56,130 nucleotides of DNA. Origin: Methanocellales archaeon (GTDB taxonomy: Archaea > Halobacteriota > UBA148). Where the stretch lies: positions 1-56,130 of the forward strand of contig JASEEV010000006.1 of the NCBI GenBank assembly GCA_030019435.1. Reading direction: 5' to 3'. How positions within the stretch are numbered: the stretch's first letter is position 1; every line of letters starts with the position of its first letter. Positions 54,203 to 56,130 of this stretch are shown here, piece by piece. Position numbers and translations under genes: made by a program. Below the pieces are notes generated by a model, which saw nothing but the letters and a program-made list of their open reading frames with translations, ran no database searches and had not been told where the DNA came from.

Positions 54203-55201
54203 ATGATCGGCATCATTCTATGTGGCGGACAAGGTAAGCGCCTGCGCCCAATGACATCCAATATCCCCAAATCCCTCATCGAGCTCAGGGAAGGATACAC
54301 GATTTTGAATAAGCAAATGCTTGATTTTGCCTCTGCAGGCATAGATGAGGTTATCTTGCTGACCGGTTATCTAGGTGAAAAAATCGAGGAGCGTTACAGC
54401 GACGAATACAAAGGTATGAAAATCAAATACCTGGTCGAGGATGAACCGCTGGGAACGCTAAACGCCATACGCAGGGGTCTGGAGACCATTGGCGATGAAG
54501 ATGCAGTCGTGAGAAATGGCGACATCGTTGCAGACCTCAACTTAAAAAAGATGATCTCCGAGTTTAATGCTTCTAAATTCCTGGCAACAATGTTCGTCAC
54601 CAGACTAAAAAGCCCGTACGGCATCGTAGTGTTAGACGAAAAACGCATTAAATCCTTTAGAGAGAAACCCATCCTGGATCACTATATCAACGGCGGGATA
54701 TATTGTTTTGACGAAGCTTGCTTAGCGTTCTTCGAACATTTTGAGACAGGTGCCATAGAGGATACGGTCTTTCCAGCACTCGCCAAAGAGGGCAAATTGG
54801 GGTATTATACAGAAGACGCCCTGTGGGCATCGATCGACACGAGCAAAGATTTAGATGAAATCAGGAGGGAGTATGTGAATCGCACGGATAAACCATGGGG
54901 GTATGAAAAGGTTTTAGCTCTCACGAATGAAGAAATGAAAAAGGTGCTGTTTATCAAGGGAGGTTATCAAACCTCATATCACTACCACGAGAAAAGAGAT
55001 GAAACCATGCATATAGCGAGCGGCGTTGGGTACATAGAATTTGAGGACCATAAAAAGACGTTTAAAAAGAACGATGTGATCAGGATAAAGCCGAACACAC
55101 CGCATACCATTGTTGCAGAAGAGAATACGATTATCCATGAGGTTTCGATGCCATATCCAGAGGACGTTATCAGGATAAGGGATTTCTATAAGGCACGGTG
55201 A
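54203..55201 (+). CDS. Sugar nucleotidyltransferase fused to cupin domain
   Basis: A 332-residue fusion. Residues 1 to about 225 form a nucleotidyltransferase: IGIILCGGQGKRLRPMTSNI, PKSLIELREGYTILNKQMLD, VVRNGDIVADLN and VDRR-like EKPILDHYINGGIY. Residues about 229-332 are a cupin: KPWGYEKVL, then GGYQTSYHYHEKRDETMHIA and NDVIRIKPNTPHTIVAEEN, as in type II phosphomannose isomerase. This resembles ManC-type guanylyltransferase/isomerase but is shorter, so product is uncertain. It lies 13 bases before a UDP-sugar dehydrogenase, suggesting a sugar nucleotide operon. Confidence 0.87.
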   Translation: MIGIILCGGQGKRLRPMTSNIPKSLIELREGYTILNKQMLDFASAGIDEVILLTGYLGEKIEERYSDEYKGMKIKYLVEDEPLGTLNAIRRGLETIGDEDAVVRNGDIVADLNLKKMISEFNASKFLATMFVTRLKSPYGIVVLDEKRIKSFREKPILDHYINGGIYCFDEACLAFFEHFETGAIEDTVFPALAKEGKLGYYTEDALWASIDTSKDLDEIRREYVNRTDKPWGYEKVLALTNEEMKKVLFIKGGYQTSYHYHEKRDETMHIASGVGYIEFEDHKKTFKKNDVIRIKPNTPHTIVAEENTIIHEVSMPYPEDVIRIRDFYKAR

Positions 55202-55214
55202 CTTGGGTGAAAAT

Positions 55215-56130
55215 ATGAAACGAATATCTGTCATCGGAATGGGCTTTGTCGGTCTTGTCAGCGCTGCATGTTTCGCAAAGAAATTTGAGGTCATAGCCTC
55301 CACTCATGACTCAAAGAAGGCCGAGCTGATAAACGAGGGTAAAGCTCCCTTTTACGAGAAGGGTCTAGATGGCATCCTGGGGGATGTCATAAGAAGTGAA
55401 AATTTAAGGGTAATATCAGAAAGAAAAGAGGCTGTTCTTAACTCTGATATCACGTTCATCACTGTGGGAACGCCAAGTAAACCAGACGGGGGCATAGATC
55501 TTAGATTCATAAAATCTTCCGCCAAAGAAATAGGAGAAGCTCTAAAAGGCAAGGATCATCATCTCGTTGTCGTAAAAAGCACCGTCGTTCCTGGAACGAC
55601 AGAAAAAATCGTCAAGCCAATCCTGGAAGAACATTCTGGTAAAGAAGTTGGACCTGGCTTTGGGCTATGCATGAATCCAGAGTTTTTGCGAGAAGGCAAC
55701 GCAGTCTATGATACCTTGCACCCTGATCGAATCGTCATAGGCGAGAGCGATAAATCCTCAGGAGATGCTCTGGTGGAGTTCTATCGAGAGTTCTACGACA
55801 AAAAGTGTCCTCCAATCCTAAGGATGAGTCTTGTCTCAGCAGAGATGGTCAAATACGCCTCTAATGCATTTCTTTCTACGAAGATCTCCTTCGCAAATGA
55901 AATCGGCAACATTTGCAAAGAGCTCGGCATCGATACCTATGAAGTTATGGGGGCCGTCAGCATGGATCACAGAATCTCACCGCACTTCCTTCGCTCAGGC
56001 GTAGGCTTTGGGGGCTCATGTCTTCCAAAGGACGTGAAGGCGCTCATTCATAAGGCAAAGGAAATTGGCTACGAGCCAAAATTATTAAAATCCGTGATGG
56101 ATGTTAATGAGGAACAGCCGAAAAGGATGG
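55215..56130 (+). CDS. UDP-glucose/GDP-mannose dehydrogenase family protein, partial
   Basis: The gene runs off the right edge after 305 residues. KRISVIGMGFVGLVSAACFA is the NAD Rossmann motif (GMGFVG at 8-13), VVVKSTVVPGTTEKIVKPIL follows, and GVGFGGSCLPKDVKALIHKA holds the catalytic Cys269. It oxidises an NDP-sugar to the uronate or ManNAcA. About 100-130 C-terminal residues are missing. GGGTGA precedes ATG 55215. Co-transcribed with the nucleotidyltransferase-cupin gene, so both probably serve surface polysaccharide or glycan synthesis. Confidence 0.93.
   Translation, partial: MKRISVIGMGFVGLVSAACFAKKFEVIASTHDSKKAELINEGKAPFYEKGLDGILGDVIRSENLRVISERKEAVLNSDITFITVGTPSKPDGGIDLRFIKSSAKEIGEALKGKDHHLVVVKSTVVPGTTEKIVKPILEEHSGKEVGPGFGLCMNPEFLREGNAVYDTLHPDRIVIGESDKSSGDALVEFYREFYDKKCPPILRMSLVSAEMVKYASNAFLSTKISFANEIGNICKELGIDTYEVMGAVSMDHRISPHFLRSGVGFGGSCLPKDVKALIHKAKEIGYEPKLLKSVMDVNEEQPKRM

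Overview
The window is archaeal. Evidence: 16S and 23S rRNA with archaeal ends, TATA boxes about 25 bases before many starts (several genes look leaderless), class I lysyl-tRNA synthetase, ABCE1, pelota, archaeal-type DnaG, NFACT, archaemetzincin, TBP, a PGF-CTERM surface protein, RNase P RNA in archaeal form and intron-bearing tRNAs. The gene set fits a methanogen- or ANME-like euryarchaeon (Methanosarcinales/Syntropharchaeales neighbourhood is my best guess); nothing here fixes the genus, and no methanogenesis gene is present.

Layout. 1-5 kb: start of TBP, LysRS, a DUF2551 wHTH protein, two convergent cis-prenyltransferase-family genes (one lacking the catalytic motif) and a DUF92 membrane protein, a likely lipid-carrier block. 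5-10 kb: accessory stretch with AT-rich hypotheticals, a PGF-CTERM protein, a roadblock protein divergent from a wHTH regulator, and a Zn-ribbon/AbrB cluster in which two of three genes have lost frame. 10-21.5 kb: MscS, ABCE1, EMC6-like protein, NFACT, MFS, wHTH proteins, pelota, and glycosyltransferase/flippase-type genes. 21.5-24.3 kb: bifunctional nuclease, sugar nucleotidyltransferase, PfkB kinase and ubiquitin-like protein. 24.3-33.2 kb: tRNA-Ser, a radical SAM-HhH protein, then a compact seven-gene cluster (four radical SAM enzymes, a geranylgeranyl reductase-family flavoprotein, a UbiA prenyltransferase and an NMT1/SsuA-fold protein without signal peptide). 33.3-36.6 kb: tRNA-His, a frame-broken permease with a frame-broken metal-binding protein, and a secreted subtilase.

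36.6-42.5 kb: complete rRNA operon 16S - tRNA-Ala (intron) - 23S - tRNA-Cys (intron) - 5S, with long processing stems round 16S and 23S and many perfect mini-hairpins, plus a damaged second copy of the 5S 3' end. 42.5-45.7 kb: universal stress protein, roadblock protein, a KaiC-like/small-GTPase fusion, a KaiC-like ATPase and the RNase P RNA, all on the minus strand. 45.7-56.1 kb: AMMECR1, DUF47/PiT phosphate pair, dihydroorotase, a probable structured RNA, Toprim protein, DnaG with a structured leader, RimI, archaemetzincin, UPF0146, an OB-fold ssDNA-binding protein, an RHH/PIN toxin-antitoxin pair, a nucleotidyltransferase-cupin fusion and a truncated UDP-sugar dehydrogenase.

How they work together. 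The cis-prenyltransferase pair, DUF92, glycosyltransferases, nucleotidyltransferases and UDP-sugar dehydrogenase together suggest polyprenyl-phosphate-linked protein glycosylation. The radical SAM/UbiA/reductase/NMT1 cluster is the strongest candidate for an undescribed pathway; I infer a prenylated small molecule, perhaps a membrane redox carrier. The roadblock/GTPase/KaiC module is a second candidate. The hairpins shared by spacer, rRNA, tRNA introns and RNase P RNA are the most unusual nucleotide-level signal. Several frame breaks cluster in 9-10 kb and 33-34 kb and may be real decay or assembly errors.
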